64,000 bases of DNA from Clostridia bacterium (GTDB taxonomy: Bacteria; Bacillota; Clostridia; Christensenellales; Borkfalkiaceae). The notes under the pieces are model-generated. The model was not told the origin of the DNA. It saw only the letters and a program-made list of their open reading frames with translations, and ran no database searches. The position numbers were made by a program, and so were the translations under genes. The DNA is taken from positions 1 through 64,000 of the forward strand of contig CAAGME010000022.1 of NCBI GenBank assembly GCA_900770945.1, written 5' to 3'. Below, piece after piece: positions 42,114-51,012 of this stretch (within the stretch, counting starts at the first letter, position 1; every line of letters starts with the position of its first letter).

Positions 42114-45077
42114 TTACTCTTTTGCGGGGCTACTTTTCTTGCCCGCATATAATGACGGAAAGAATATTCTTATCGCCCAGTCGATTGCTCCTATCAAGGC
42201 TAAAACGTTGACTATAATAAGCACGGGCACCCACCAGGCAAACACGCCGCCGCTTTGGTTATTGACGAGAGAACCCATGTCAAGCCCTTTTGCAGTCGCG
42301 CGGGAATACTTTGCCGCAACGTAACAGTAAAGAATGTTCTTTGCGCCGTTGTGCAAGCTCTTCAATGCCGTGCCGCTCGTTTTGTCTCCGTACATTTTCG
42401 CGCCGCCGGAAGCTTCCATTAAGAGGTCGTTGCCGGCTCTTATCGCCTCGTCGGGGCAAAGCACGGGTATTCCGTTGTTGTAGTCGGAAATAACGCAACC
42501 TTTAAAGCCCCATTCGTTACGCAAAACGTTTGTCAAAAGGTTATAACTACCGGAAGTTCTCGTGGAGCCGAGGCGGTTGTACGAGGACATTATGCCGAGC
42601 GTTCCTCCCGTTTTTACCGCGGCTTCGAACGGCGAAAGATAGTTTTCTCTCAGCGCTTGCTCCGTAAGCCACGTATAGCCCGCCGAGCGCACTTTTTCCG
42701 TTTCGTTGACGACGAAGTGTTTGACGTAAGCGTACAATCCCTGCTCCTTTGCACCCGTAACGGTGTACGCGCACATAACGCCGGAAAGGAACGGGTCTTC
42801 AGAATAATACTCGTAGTTTCTGCCGCCGTACGGAGAACGGTGAATGTTACAAGCCGGTCCGTACCAGCCCTGAATGTTAGCCGCCGCCCCTTCGCCGCCT
42901 ACGGAATAGCCCATCATATAAGCCATTTTCCAGTTCCAGGTCGAAGCAATGAGCGTTTCGCAAGGATAGCTTGCGGCATAACCGCCGTACTTGTCGGAGC
43001 CGAAAATTGTGGTGTTGAATCCGCTCGGTCCGTCACTGTCGGTACAACGCGGCTTGTTTATCGACTTGACTTCGATGGTTTTTAGTCCGCCGTCGCCGCA
43101 CAAATCGGCAACTTCCGCAATCGTAAGCTGGCTGACAAGCTCGTCCCACTTTTTGTCGTTATAATCGACTAAGCCGACGATAGCGTCCTTGCCGTCCGAA
43201 TCCTTGCCTGTTATGAGCATATCGTCGAGCGTGTAGCTCGTCGCCTTGGAGCCGAAAGTCGGCGCTTTGTCCTCATCGTAAACTATCGGAGAATCGCTGT
43301 TGTTGTAGGTTTTTTGTTTAAACTCCTCCGTCGCCCCTCTTTGCGCTGCGGCTTCGGGAAATGTCGAAGCAAAGTCCGAACGCGTAAGGTATTTTATATT
43401 CTGTCCGCCGTCCGCGCCGTCTATCGAATAAGCCACGGAATTTGCCGACAAAGACTTTTCCGTAATCTTGCTTTCCGCGCCGCTCTTTTGGTTTTTAAAG
43501 GTCGTAAACAAGTTGCCTACCGTATTGCCCGTAACCTCGTCCGTAGCGTACTTATAGCCGGTAGACGACGAATCTACGCCCGGCACGACGAACGTAAACG
43601 TGCTTTCCGCCATATCCTTTACGGTGTGCGCGGAAGTCCTTAAAGAGAGCGTATACGTCCCGCTTTCGAGTTCGTAACCGGTAAAGCCATTGTTATTGAG
43701 GTCGTAGCAGTCGTAAGAAGCCATATCGCGGAGCTTTATTTTGAGAGATAACGTTTCGCTTTTACCGGGGTCTAAAAGAGCCGTTTTGGCGAACGCGCCG
43801 AGCTTCAACGCGGGCTTTTCTATGCCGCCTTTTGTATACGGCGCGGAATAGTAAAGTTCCACGACGTCCTTGCCGCTCCATTCCGAGCCGACGTTTTTAA
43901 CGCTTACCTTTAATTCTATTTCGTCACTCTCTTTAAGCGTTTGACCGCTCATAAAACTGCAAGATTCTATCGTCCATTCGAAGTCTGTATACGAAAGCCC
44001 GTAACCGAAAGGATATTGTACGACTTCGTCATAGCCTTTCACGTTCCACTTGTTCTTTGCGTAATCGCTCGTCCAAAAACCTTCCTTATCGGCGGTTTCA
44101 TACCAATAATAACCCGTATAAATGCTTTCCGCATAATCGACGTAATAACCCTTGTCAAAGCCCGTGTAAGTGTTTACGGTCGCACCGTTGTTTGCATAAG
44201 CGGCGGCGGTGGTATGGTCGTAAGCAAATGTGTCTACGGTATGCCCCGACGGAGTTACCTCGCCGCACAAAATGGAAGCGAGAGCTTTTGAGCCGTTGTT
44301 GCCGGGGAAGTAAATGTCGAGCGCGGCGTCTATTTTTTCGTCGTCTAAAAAGCCGAGTTCCATTGCGTTCGCACTGTTGATAACGACTATAACCTTGTCG
44401 AAGTTATCGGTAACTTTCTTGATAAGTTCTTCCTCGGCGGGCGTTATTTCGAGATAGCTTCTGCCGTTTTCGACCGTTTCGCCCTTTTCGTTGCGCTGCT
44501 TTGTCGGCAAATCGAAAGCTTCCATGCCGAATCTTGCAAGCACTACGAGTGCCGTATCGGAAAATTCTTTAGCGTTTTTCATAACGCCTTCCGTCAGAAG
44601 CTCGTTCGGCTCGTACATTTTAAAGCTTGAAGCCGCCCAGCCCGTATCGCGGCGGAAAGACTGAGAATTGTACAAAGAACAAAGTTCTTCGTTGAGTTCA
44701 TAGCCTATATCGCGAAGGGCAGAGTAAATGCTCGCTTGCCCGTAAGTAGAAGCGGTACCCGAGCCGAAGCCCATATAAATCATACCGTTATCCGAGCCGC
44801 TCCAACCGAAAACGTTGAGCGCGACGGTATCTTGAAGCGGCAAAGTTTGGTTTTGGTTTTTCAAAAGTACTATACCCTCTTCGGCTATTTCCGTAGCAAG
44901 CTTTACCGATTCGGTTTTTTGCTGCTTATATTCGTCGCTGCCGTAATCCGCGCCGCTCCCGCAAAGGAACATCGTGACGTGATTTCTGTATCGATAGGCA
45001 ACACAATCGAGAACGACGAATAGTGCAATGAGCAGAACTATCGCCACGCCGTTTATTATTTTCAATGATTTTTTCAA
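42114..45077 (-). CDS. Membrane-anchored permuted GH3 glycoside hydrolase
   Basis: A 987-residue enzyme with an N-terminal helix (about 8-28) and a C-terminal helix (about 945-968). Between them: GH3 C-terminal domain (EEGIVLLKNQNQTLPLQ), Fn3-like domain after FGYGLSYTDF, and the N-terminal barrel with YVKHFVVNETE and likely nucleophile Asp in CVISDY near 864. It resembles the enzyme at 32424-35624 but lacks the long cytoplasmic tail. The start is TTG (45075-45077), 7 bases after AAGGAG; no ATG fits better. It is 18 bases downstream of the CBM/Ig gene at 45096-47837, so they form an operon that would respond to the second two-component system. Substrate unknown. Confidence 0.87.
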   Translation of the reverse strand: MKKSLKIINGVAIVLLIALFVVLDCVAYRYRNHVTMFLCGSGADYGSDEYKQQKTESVKLATEIAEEGIVLLKNQNQTLPLQDTVALNVFGWSGSDNGMIYMGFGSGTASTYGQASIYSALRDIGYELNEELCSLYNSQSFRRDTGWAASSFKMYEPNELLTEGVMKNAKEFSDTALVVLARFGMEAFDLPTKQRNEKGETVENGRSYLEITPAEEELIKKVTDNFDKVIVVINSANAMELGFLDDEKIDAALDIYFPGNNGSKALASILCGEVTPSGHTVDTFAYDHTTAAAYANNGATVNTYTGFDKGYYVDYAESIYTGYYWYETADKEGFWTSDYAKNKWNVKGYDEVVQYPFGYGLSYTDFEWTIESCSFMSGQTLKESDEIELKVSVKNVGSEWSGKDVVELYYSAPYTKGGIEKPALKLGAFAKTALLDPGKSETLSLKIKLRDMASYDCYDLNNNGFTGYELESGTYTLSLRTSAHTVKDMAESTFTFVVPGVDSSSTGYKYATDEVTGNTVGNLFTTFKNQKSGAESKITEKSLSANSVAYSIDGADGGQNIKYLTRSDFASTFPEAAAQRGATEEFKQKTYNNSDSPIVYDEDKAPTFGSKATSYTLDDMLITGKDSDGKDAIVGLVDYNDKKWDELVSQLTIAEVADLCGDGGLKTIEVKSINKPRCTDSDGPSGFNTTIFGSDKYGGYAASYPCETLIASTWNWKMAYMMGYSVGGEGAAANIQGWYGPACNIHRSPYGGRNYEYYSEDPFLSGVMCAYTVTGAKEQGLYAYVKHFVVNETEKVRSAGYTWLTEQALRENYLSPFEAAVKTGGTLGIMSSYNRLGSTRTSGSYNLLTNVLRNEWGFKGCVISDYNNGIPVLCPDEAIRAGNDLLMEASGGAKMYGDKTSGTALKSLHNGAKNILYCYVAAKYSRATAKGLDMGSLVNNQSGGVFAWWVPVLIIVNVLALIGAIDWAIRIFFPSLYAGKKSSPAKE

Positions 45078-45095
45078 AGCAAAATCTCCTTTTTA

Positions 45096-47837
45096 TTATT
45101 CCGCCACAACGGAAAGTTCGAAGTAATCGTAGTTCACCGAGCCGTTACCCGTTATGGTAATGACAATCGTATTAAGCCCCGCTACAAGGTCGAGCGTTCC
45201 CGTTTCGGTTATCTGCAAGTTGCCCCAGCCGCCCGCTAAATCGTTAGTGAAAGTCACAGCCGAGCCGTTTAGCGTTACGCTTGCGTAATTCGAGATATTT
45301 CCGCCTGCGCCGCCGCCGTCGCAGCTTATTTTCAGTTTGATTTTCATAGCGGTTTTCGCGTTTATAGTTATGGTGAAAGAAGAACCCGCAAGCCAGTCGC
45401 AACTATCTAACCTTTTGCCGCCCGAAGCGTTGCTGTCGTCCACGACGTTGTATTTTTCCTTGTCGCCGCTGCCCTTAGTAAAGAGCGCATCCTCGGCTTC
45501 TATGCGGTAATCGTTGCTTTCGGCTTTTTCTATCGTCAAATGCGTTTTTACCGTAACGGGAATAGTCGCTGTTTTACCTTTCCAAGATATCGTCACTACG
45601 GTGTCGTTTAAGCCGAGCGTTTCGTTAGTTATCGTGTAATCGGTAAGTTCCGCTTGCGTGCCATCGTCGTAATTCGCCTTTACCGTTAAGCCCGTTTTGT
45701 CGAATTTCTGCCCCGCGTAATATTCGGTTTTACCCGTATAATCAACGGAAAGAGAAGTAAGAGTTTTATCGGAAGTAACTTCTATCGGAACGGTGGTCGT
45801 GCGCCCGCCGTAAGTTACTGTTATTTCCGTCGTGTCCGCCGCTATAACTTCTGGCGAAATCGTGTAGCCCGTAACTACCGCGGTCGGGCGGTTTTCGCCG
45901 TATTCAACGCCTTTTGCGCGGGTAACTTCATAAGTTGCGGTTATTTCCATGCCTGCGGGGTCGAAGGTTTCGCCGACCTTATACGTAGTTTTCGTCGGTT
46001 GCTTTGTGACGGCTATTTCGTCTACCGGGTTAACGGAAAATTCAAAATAGTCGTAGTTTACGGACACATCCGAAGTAAGACGAATTATGAAAAGGTTCTG
46101 CCCCTTCTTCAAGTCGAAAACTTTATAGCGTTCGTTTCTGTCGAGCTTGCCCGTGCCTACGGCTTGCAAATTGCCCCAGCCGTGGTCGAGGTTGCGGCGA
46201 AGAATTATCTCTTCCCCGTTCCAGGTCATAACCGTTATGCCTTCGAGTCCTTCCACGGCTCCGCCACCGTCGCAACAAACGATAGGCACGACTTTTGCGT
46301 CGACTTCGCTGTTAACGACAACGATAAACGAAGAGCCTTTTAGCCAGTCGCAACTATCGAGCCTCTTGCCGCCCGAAGCGTTGCCGTCGTCCACTACGTT
46401 GTACTTTTCCTTATTGCCGTCGCCCTTGACGAACGTCGCGTTTTCGGCTTCGATTCTATACGATTTGCTCGTTCCGTCCTTAATCGTGACGTGCGGCTCA
46501 ACGTTTTCGACGGTTATCGCTATCTCCGCGGTTTTTCCGCCGTAGGAAGCGGTAACTTTGGTTTCCGCCGCGTTATCGAACGTTTCGGGCGAATACTCAG
46601 CAAAATTAGTTACGTCGAGCAAGGTTTTATCCTTTGCGGTCGCTTGAAGCTTTAATCCCGTGCGGTCGAATTTCTGCCCCGGATAATAGCTCGTTTTCTT
46701 AGGCATTTGAGCGACTTCTAACTTTTCTATTTCGGCTTTCGTAACGGTTACGTTGACCGTCGCATTAAAGTCGAGATAGCTTATCGTTACCGCCGTATCG
46801 CCCTCGGCAAGTATGGTTTTATCAACCGCGTAATCATTGATTTCTATCTTGTTTGCGCCGTCGATAACCGCGGAAACGACCATTTTATCGTCGGCGTTGA
46901 AAGTTTCGCCCTCATAATAAGCAGTCTTTGTCGGCGCGGTTGTTATCTCTACGCCCGTAACTTTGCTTTCGTCTATCGGGTTGACGATAACTTTCACGTA
47001 GTCCATGTTCGGGAAGTTCGCCTTTGCGTGAAGAACGAAATCGTTATAGCCTTTTTTGAGCTTAAGGTTAGCTATCTGATACTCGTGCCAGTCGAACCAA
47101 ACGTAATCGGCGGGGTCATCGCGGCAGACGGTAAGGTCGGTCGTTACCTTCTCGTCGTTCCAGTAAGTATCTACGTTTTCGTCGAATTTAAGCGCGTTTG
47201 CGCCGGCAGGTTCTACCCATGCAAGCGACATAACGACGGCGATATTCGCCTCTACTTCGCTCTTAATTTTCATGCGTATTATCTCGTTGGAACCGTTAAG
47301 GTTGCCTATCGACTTTCCGCCGCTCGTTTGCGGGTTGCCCTGCGTTTCGCTGTGGTTTTCGATATACTTCGCGTTGGAAACGGGCGATTGTTCGTTGCCC
47401 ATCGGCAAATCTTCGGCTTCTACCTTGTAGGTGAAAGTCTTTGCGGAAGTAACGCTAAGTTGCGTTTCTATCTCCTTGTCCTTTACTGTTATCGCGACCG
47501 AAGCCGATTTTTCCTTGAAAGTGACGATAATTTCCTTGTCCTCTTTCGTGAGCGGCTCGGTTTTGGAAATTTTGTAATTCATTACCTTTTTGCTCGTTTT
47601 GTCCGAGTAAACGGCGGTTACGACCATTCCCGCGCGGGAGAATGTTTCGCCGACAAAATATTCGGTTTTATCGGGCTTTTTAGTGATTTCTATACGTTCC
47701 ACTTCAGCCGCGACAGACGTACCCGGGGTGTTTCCGTTCTTGTTAACGGCAACGCCCACTATAACGCACGTTGCGAGCATGATCCCCGCCACGGCGACGA
47801 TTATTAAGCGTATAAGGTTTGCTTTGCTTAACTTCAT
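45096..47837 (-). CDS. Large membrane-anchored CBM/Ig protein
   Basis: A 913-residue protein with an N-terminal helix (about 9-31) acting as anchor or signal. It alternates Big_3-like Ig domains, each with a K-T-x-Y-x-x-G-x-x-F-D-x-x-[GK]-[ML] motif (at about 50, 295, 380, 635 and 715), with three CBM35/CBM6-like domains (about 140-285, 475-625 and 770-913). The last two are close duplicates (KEKYNVVDD, ASGGKRLDSCDWL, GGWGNLQ). It probably captures a glycan for the GH3 encoded 18 bases downstream. AAGGAG precedes ATG by 10 bases. The promoter carries direct repeats with the same spacing as those of the first system but a different sequence. Confidence 0.82.
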   Translation of the reverse strand: MKLSKANLIRLIIVAVAGIMLATCVIVGVAVNKNGNTPGTSVAAEVERIEITKKPDKTEYFVGETFSRAGMVVTAVYSDKTSKKVMNYKISKTEPLTKEDKEIIVTFKEKSASVAITVKDKEIETQLSVTSAKTFTYKVEAEDLPMGNEQSPVSNAKYIENHSETQGNPQTSGGKSIGNLNGSNEIIRMKIKSEVEANIAVVMSLAWVEPAGANALKFDENVDTYWNDEKVTTDLTVCRDDPADYVWFDWHEYQIANLKLKKGYNDFVLHAKANFPNMDYVKVIVNPIDESKVTGVEITTAPTKTAYYEGETFNADDKMVVSAVIDGANKIEINDYAVDKTILAEGDTAVTISYLDFNATVNVTVTKAEIEKLEVAQMPKKTSYYPGQKFDRTGLKLQATAKDKTLLDVTNFAEYSPETFDNAAETKVTASYGGKTAEIAITVENVEPHVTIKDGTSKSYRIEAENATFVKGDGNKEKYNVVDDGNASGGKRLDSCDWLKGSSFIVVVNSEVDAKVVPIVCCDGGGAVEGLEGITVMTWNGEEIILRRNLDHGWGNLQAVGTGKLDRNERYKVFDLKKGQNLFIIRLTSDVSVNYDYFEFSVNPVDEIAVTKQPTKTTYKVGETFDPAGMEITATYEVTRAKGVEYGENRPTAVVTGYTISPEVIAADTTEITVTYGGRTTTVPIEVTSDKTLTSLSVDYTGKTEYYAGQKFDKTGLTVKANYDDGTQAELTDYTITNETLGLNDTVVTISWKGKTATIPVTVKTHLTIEKAESNDYRIEAEDALFTKGSGDKEKYNVVDDSNASGGKRLDSCDWLAGSSFTITINAKTAMKIKLKISCDGGGAGGNISNYASVTLNGSAVTFTNDLAGGWGNLQITETGTLDLVAGLNTIVITITGNGSVNYDYFELSVVAE

Positions 47838-47901
47838 TTCGATTGCTCCTTAATTTTTTTGTTTCGGGCGTTCCGGATACGCTCAAAACGTTTACGGGTT
47901 A

Positions 47902-47969
47902 AGTTTACGACATTGGTTTTCCCTTTGCAATAGGTTTTTCGAATATTGTCGCTATTTTAACGAAAGTTG
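47902..47969 (-). promoter_or_regulatory. Putative LytTR-activated promoter of the 47837-42114 operon
   Basis: Minus strand: -10 TAAACT (47902-47907), 17-base spacer, -35 TTGCAA (47925-47930). Direct repeats CAATATTCGAA (47938-47948) and CAACTTTCGTT (47959-47969) are exactly 21 bp apart, the nearer one 30 bp before the -10. Sequence differs from the sites at 39701 and 7782, which suits the second regulator. Confidence 0.6.
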
Positions 47970-47977
47970 CAAAAAAA

Positions 47978-48005
47978 ACGGGCAAGCCCCGATAGCTTTA
48001 CCCGT
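47978..48005 (-). terminator. Terminator of kinase gene 2
   Basis: Stem ACGGGTAAAGC/GCTTGCCCGT with an internal bulge followed by eight T, starting 8 bases past the stop. Confidence 0.65.
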
Positions 48006-48012
48006 TCTTTTT

Positions 48013-49374
48013 CTATTTCGCAACTTTCCTTATAGGTATACTTATCTTAACAGTGAAAATTCCGTCCTCCGCGCTAACCGAAGTTTTGCCGCCGTAACTT
48101 TCTGTTATCAGCCTTACGCTCCTTAACCCTATTCCATGGTAGCCTTTGTCGCTCTTGCTCGTTTTAGGCAGTCCGCCGTCGCCGAGAATAATTTCGCCCG
48201 CGTAGTAGTTGCTCATTTCAACTTTCACCGCCTCGTTTTCCGCATAAACGTTGAGTGAAATTATGCGTTTTTCGCCGTCGACGAGCTTTTCGACCGCTTC
48301 AATCGCATTGTCGATGAGATTGCCGAACAAAACGTAAATATCCGCGGTTTCCATAAAATCTATCTTTTTGCCGTCAATCATCCAGTTGAGCTTTATATCG
48401 TTTTTTCGGCAGACGAGGCTTTTTTCGGCGAAAATAACGTCAAGAGCTTCGTTGCCCGTTTTGAGCATTCCGTCATATATGGAAATTACGTCCTCTATCT
48501 CTTTTTTCTGCTGTTCGCTAAGCCCTCCTCCCGCGATTTTGCGTATCTGATACTTCAAATCATGGCATTTTCGGTTGATTAAGTCGATATTTTCCTTAGA
48601 AATTTCGTACTGTTCGCGCTCTTGCCGCCAAATGTGGTTTATTACGGAAATTTCCTTTTCAAGCTTTTTAACGTCAATCATGCTCGACTGAATGAACAGC
48701 ATAAAAAAGCAACAGAGAATGTTGTAAATGTACGTGGACACGACGTTGACGTAAAGCACTCTGCCGTTCAAAAAGTTATCGTCGTTAGAATTATAAACAA
48801 CTATCGCGTTAAGCACGATATCGACGAAAAGTATGACAAGAACCCATATAAAAAGCGACGGATTTTGCATTTCGAACTGCCCGTCTGCGCCTATTCTTCT
48901 TCCAAAAAACGTGTAATAAACGGTGTACACGATAAAGTAACAGAAAACGTAACCGAGAACGGTCAACCAAAAGTTTACGTTTACATCGGGCAGCGCGCCC
49001 GCCGAACCGTAAACTCCGCTTGCGGCGGAACCCGAACCCGTTATAACGGTGACGTAAAGACTGAAAAATTGAAACGCGAGGTGTCTTACCGTGTACGCCG
49101 CGACCGCGCAGTATATCACGTTTAAAAACGGCTCGTCGTAAGATATCATCAGCCCCGCTACGGAAATCGCCGTGAGAGCCAAAAACATCGTGGACGAATA
49201 AAAAGCGTTGTAGCTTAAAATCGGAAAGAAAAACGCCGCCGACAAGCAAGCTACGCAAGAGATAGCAGCACGCAGCAAAAAGAATTTACGCTTTTTTAGT
49301 CTGAAAGTAAAAAGGTATTCCGCGACTAAAAGCTCCGCCATAAAAAGGTTTTTATAAACGACTAAGGAAATCAT
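48013..49374 (-). CDS. GHKL-family sensor histidine kinase 2
   Basis: A 453-residue paralogue of the kinase at 39753-41114, same length and layout: six to seven membrane helices (to about 225), coiled linker, H-box RKCHDLKYQIRKI, N-box LFGNLIDNAIEAV and G-box YHGIGLRSVRLITESYGGK. The sensor region is clearly diverged from kinase 1, so it probably sees another signal. The ATG overlaps the regulator stop (ATGA). Together with the regulator it lies directly upstream of the CBM/Ig-GH3 operon 47837-42114, which it presumably controls. Confidence 0.9.
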   Translation of the reverse strand: MISLVVYKNLFMAELLVAEYLFTFRLKKRKFFLLRAAISCVACLSAAFFFPILSYNAFYSSTMFLALTAISVAGLMISYDEPFLNVIYCAVAAYTVRHLAFQFFSLYVTVITGSGSAASGVYGSAGALPDVNVNFWLTVLGYVFCYFIVYTVYYTFFGRRIGADGQFEMQNPSLFIWVLVILFVDIVLNAIVVYNSNDDNFLNGRVLYVNVVSTYIYNILCCFFMLFIQSSMIDVKKLEKEISVINHIWRQEREQYEISKENIDLINRKCHDLKYQIRKIAGGGLSEQQKKEIEDVISIYDGMLKTGNEALDVIFAEKSLVCRKNDIKLNWMIDGKKIDFMETADIYVLFGNLIDNAIEAVEKLVDGEKRIISLNVYAENEAVKVEMSNYYAGEIILGDGGLPKTSKSDKGYHGIGLRSVRLITESYGGKTSVSAEDGIFTVKISIPIRKVAK

Positions 49375-50129
49375 TTTTCGCTCCCGCCGCTCGTAGGCTT
49401 TTCTTTACGTTCGCTTTTCTGTCCGTGCTTGCCCGAAAAATATTGTTCTACGGCTTTTAAAAAATCTTTCTTTTTAGGTCTTGAAATAACAAGCGTATCT
49501 CCGCCGACTTTCACTTCGCCGCCGCTCACTTCGGTTACGAACTTCAAATTTAAAAGGTAGCTTTGGTTGCACAAAACGAAGTTGTCGTCTTTTAGTTGCT
49601 CGCTGACGACGCGCATCGAGCCATGCCCTTCAACTAATCCGGTTACGGTGTGATACACCAAGTCATGGTCGGCAATTTCAACGTAGATTAGGTCGGATAC
49701 GCTTATTCTTTTGGAGAACTGTTTGCCGCGCACGGCGATATAATGCGAATCTTCCGCGCGTACCTTTTGCATAATCCGTGCGAATTTGAGATAGAAATTC
49801 GCGTAAGTTACGGGCTTTAAAATAAAGTCGAACGCGCCGACTTCGTACCCGCCGACTGCGAACTGCGCCATGTTCGTAATGAACACGAGAACAGTGTCGC
49901 CGTCTATCTCTCTAAGTTTTTTTGCCGCGTTCATGCCGTTCATTCCCGGCAAATCTATATCCATAAGCACAAGGTCGTAATCGGCTTTGTACCCCGTCAA
50001 AAACTGTTCCGCCGTCGTAAAAGTGAAAACAGCGAACTCTTCTCCCTTTTCCTTGCCGTAACGCAAAAGAAAATTTTTCACGTCGTTTTGAGATGAAATA
50101 TCGTCCTCTATAATCGCAACGTTCCGCAC
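49371..50129 (-). CDS. LytTR-family response regulator 2
   Basis: A 252-residue paralogue of the regulator at 41114-41821. The receiver has VAIIEDD, LVLMDIDLPGMNG with the phosphorylated Asp and LKPVTYANF; the LytTR domain has SDLIYVEIADHDLVYHTV and LCNQSYLLNLKFV. A Lys/Glu-rich tail of about 20 residues is extra. The start is GTG (50127-50129), 10 bases after AAGGAGG. Promoter and leader are shared with regulator 1, pointing to duplication of the whole unit including control sequences. Confidence 0.9.
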   Translation of the reverse strand: MRNVAIIEDDISSQNDVKNFLLRYGKEKGEEFAVFTFTTAEQFLTGYKADYDLVLMDIDLPGMNGMNAAKKLREIDGDTVLVFITNMAQFAVGGYEVGAFDFILKPVTYANFYLKFARIMQKVRAEDSHYIAVRGKQFSKRISVSDLIYVEIADHDLVYHTVTGLVEGHGSMRVVSEQLKDDNFVLCNQSYLLNLKFVTEVSGGEVKVGGDTLVISRPKKKDFLKAVEQYFSGKHGQKSERKEKPTSGGSEK

Positions 50130-50159
50130 CGCTTTGTTTCCTCCTTGAAAATTTTAGGC

Positions 50160-50239
50160 GCACTTTTAGGGCGTACTTCTTTTTTTCAAAGCGTACCCCC
50201 TATATTTTTTAAAATACACTTTCTTGCGCCGTCTGTCAA
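50160..50239 (-). promoter_or_regulatory. Promoter and conserved leader of response regulator 2
   Basis: Minus strand: -35 TTGACA (50234-50239), 17-base spacer, -10 TATTTT (50211-50216); the leader keeps the two GTACGC copies 20 bp apart and GTGCGCC, as at 41840-41931. Confidence 0.65.
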
Positions 50240-50307
50240 TAGTTTTTTCAAAATTTTTTAATTTTGCCGTTCGGCTTTTCTTGCCTGCCTTTCCTTTTTA
50301 TCTCCGC

Positions 50308-50341
50308 CGCGCAAAAAAAGAGCGGTCCGAAAAAAGGAACG
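50308..50341 (-). terminator. Terminator of the small winged-helix gene
   Basis: Stem GGGCGTTCC/GGACCGCTC with wobble pairs followed by a seven-T run on the minus strand. Confidence 0.45.
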
Positions 50342-50351
50342 CCCTGATTTT

Positions 50352-50570
50352 TTAGTCCGCCTTAACCCGCGCTATAACGCGATAAACGGCGGTTTTTCTG
50401 TTGTAACGAACAAAGTATCCGCGAGGTAAAAGATAGTCCGAAATATTCCTCAGATACCTTCTGAAAGAGGATAACGAAATTCCGGTTTCATTCATAAAAT
50501 TCTCTTTTCTTACTCCCTCTTCGCTTTTAAGCTCGTCATACAAGGTCAACAGACCTATAGCCTTTTTCAT
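50352..50570 (-). CDS. Small winged-helix DNA-binding protein
   Basis: A 72-residue protein. LLTLYDELKSEEGVRKENFMNETGISLSSFRRYLRNI-type sequence gives helix-turn-helix plus the wing (YFVRYNRKTAVYRVI), like the N-terminal domain of DeoR or WYL-type regulators but without any effector domain. AAGGAG lies 10 bases before ATG. It is divergent from the XRE gene at 50747, whose product probably represses it through the palindrome in its promoter. Targets unknown. Confidence 0.7.
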   Translation of the reverse strand: MKKAIGLLTLYDELKSEEGVRKENFMNETGISLSSFRRYLRNISDYLLPRGYFVRYNRKTAVYRVIARVKAD

Positions 50571-50636
50571 GCAATGGTTTCTCCTTTTGTTAAAATTTAT
50601 CGTACAAGTTTTGTCTTTTGTCGCACAATATTATAT

Positions 50637-50665
50637 ATTGTATACCAGACATATTGGTATGTCAA
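50637..50665 (-). promoter_or_regulatory. Promoter with spacer palindrome, small winged-helix gene
   Basis: Minus strand: -35 TTGACA (50660-50665), 17-base spacer, -10 TACAAT (50637-50642). The spacer begins TACCA and ends TGGTA, an inverted repeat filling the whole interval; this is a likely operator for the divergent XRE protein. Confidence 0.65.
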
Positions 50666-50746
50666 GACTTTTTAAGCCGTTTAATGTAAAGTTAGGTCGA
50701 AAAAATCGACAAATTTTGTAACGATACAATGATACGAGGGATAAAA

Positions 50747-50944
50747 ATGAGCAATAACTTTAAGGATAATCTTCGTTTTTTAAGATTAAATTCGGGGCTT
50801 ACTCAAAAACAGCTTGCCGAACTGTTAAACGTTGACCAACGCACCGTCAGCGCGTGGGAAAAAGGCGTGTCCGAACCCGATTTGCAAACGCTCGATAAGC
50901 TTTGCGAATTGTTCAAGGAAGATTACAACGGTTTGCTTTCTTAA
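50747..50944 (+). CDS. XRE-family repressor
   Basis: A 65-residue protein that is a bare HTH_3 domain: FKDNLRFLRLNSGLTQKQLAELL, DQRTVSAWEKG as recognition helix and PDLQTLDKLCELF. The ATG at 50747 is preceded by GAGGG; six more codons are open upstream. It is divergently placed from the winged-helix gene, with two inverted repeats between them (TCGAAAAAATCGA at 50697-50709 and the spacer palindrome). Confidence 0.85.
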   Translation: MSNNFKDNLRFLRLNSGLTQKQLAELLNVDQRTVSAWEKGVSEPDLQTLDKLCELFKEDYNGLLS

Positions 50945-50958
50945 AAATTTTTTATTGT

Positions 50959-50998
50959 AAAAGTCCGTCTTTTAAAGCGAGAAAGACGGGCTTTTTTT
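50959..50998 (+). terminator. Terminator of the XRE gene
   Basis: Stem AAAGTCCGTCTTT/AAAGACGGGCTTT with a T-run. Confidence 0.8.
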
Positions 50999-51012
50999 GT
51001 GGTTTAATCGAC

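Noticed and set aside
45999..47807. Plus-strand open frames opposite the CBM/Ig gene
   Set aside because: They are antisense shadows without ribosome sites or recognisable domains.
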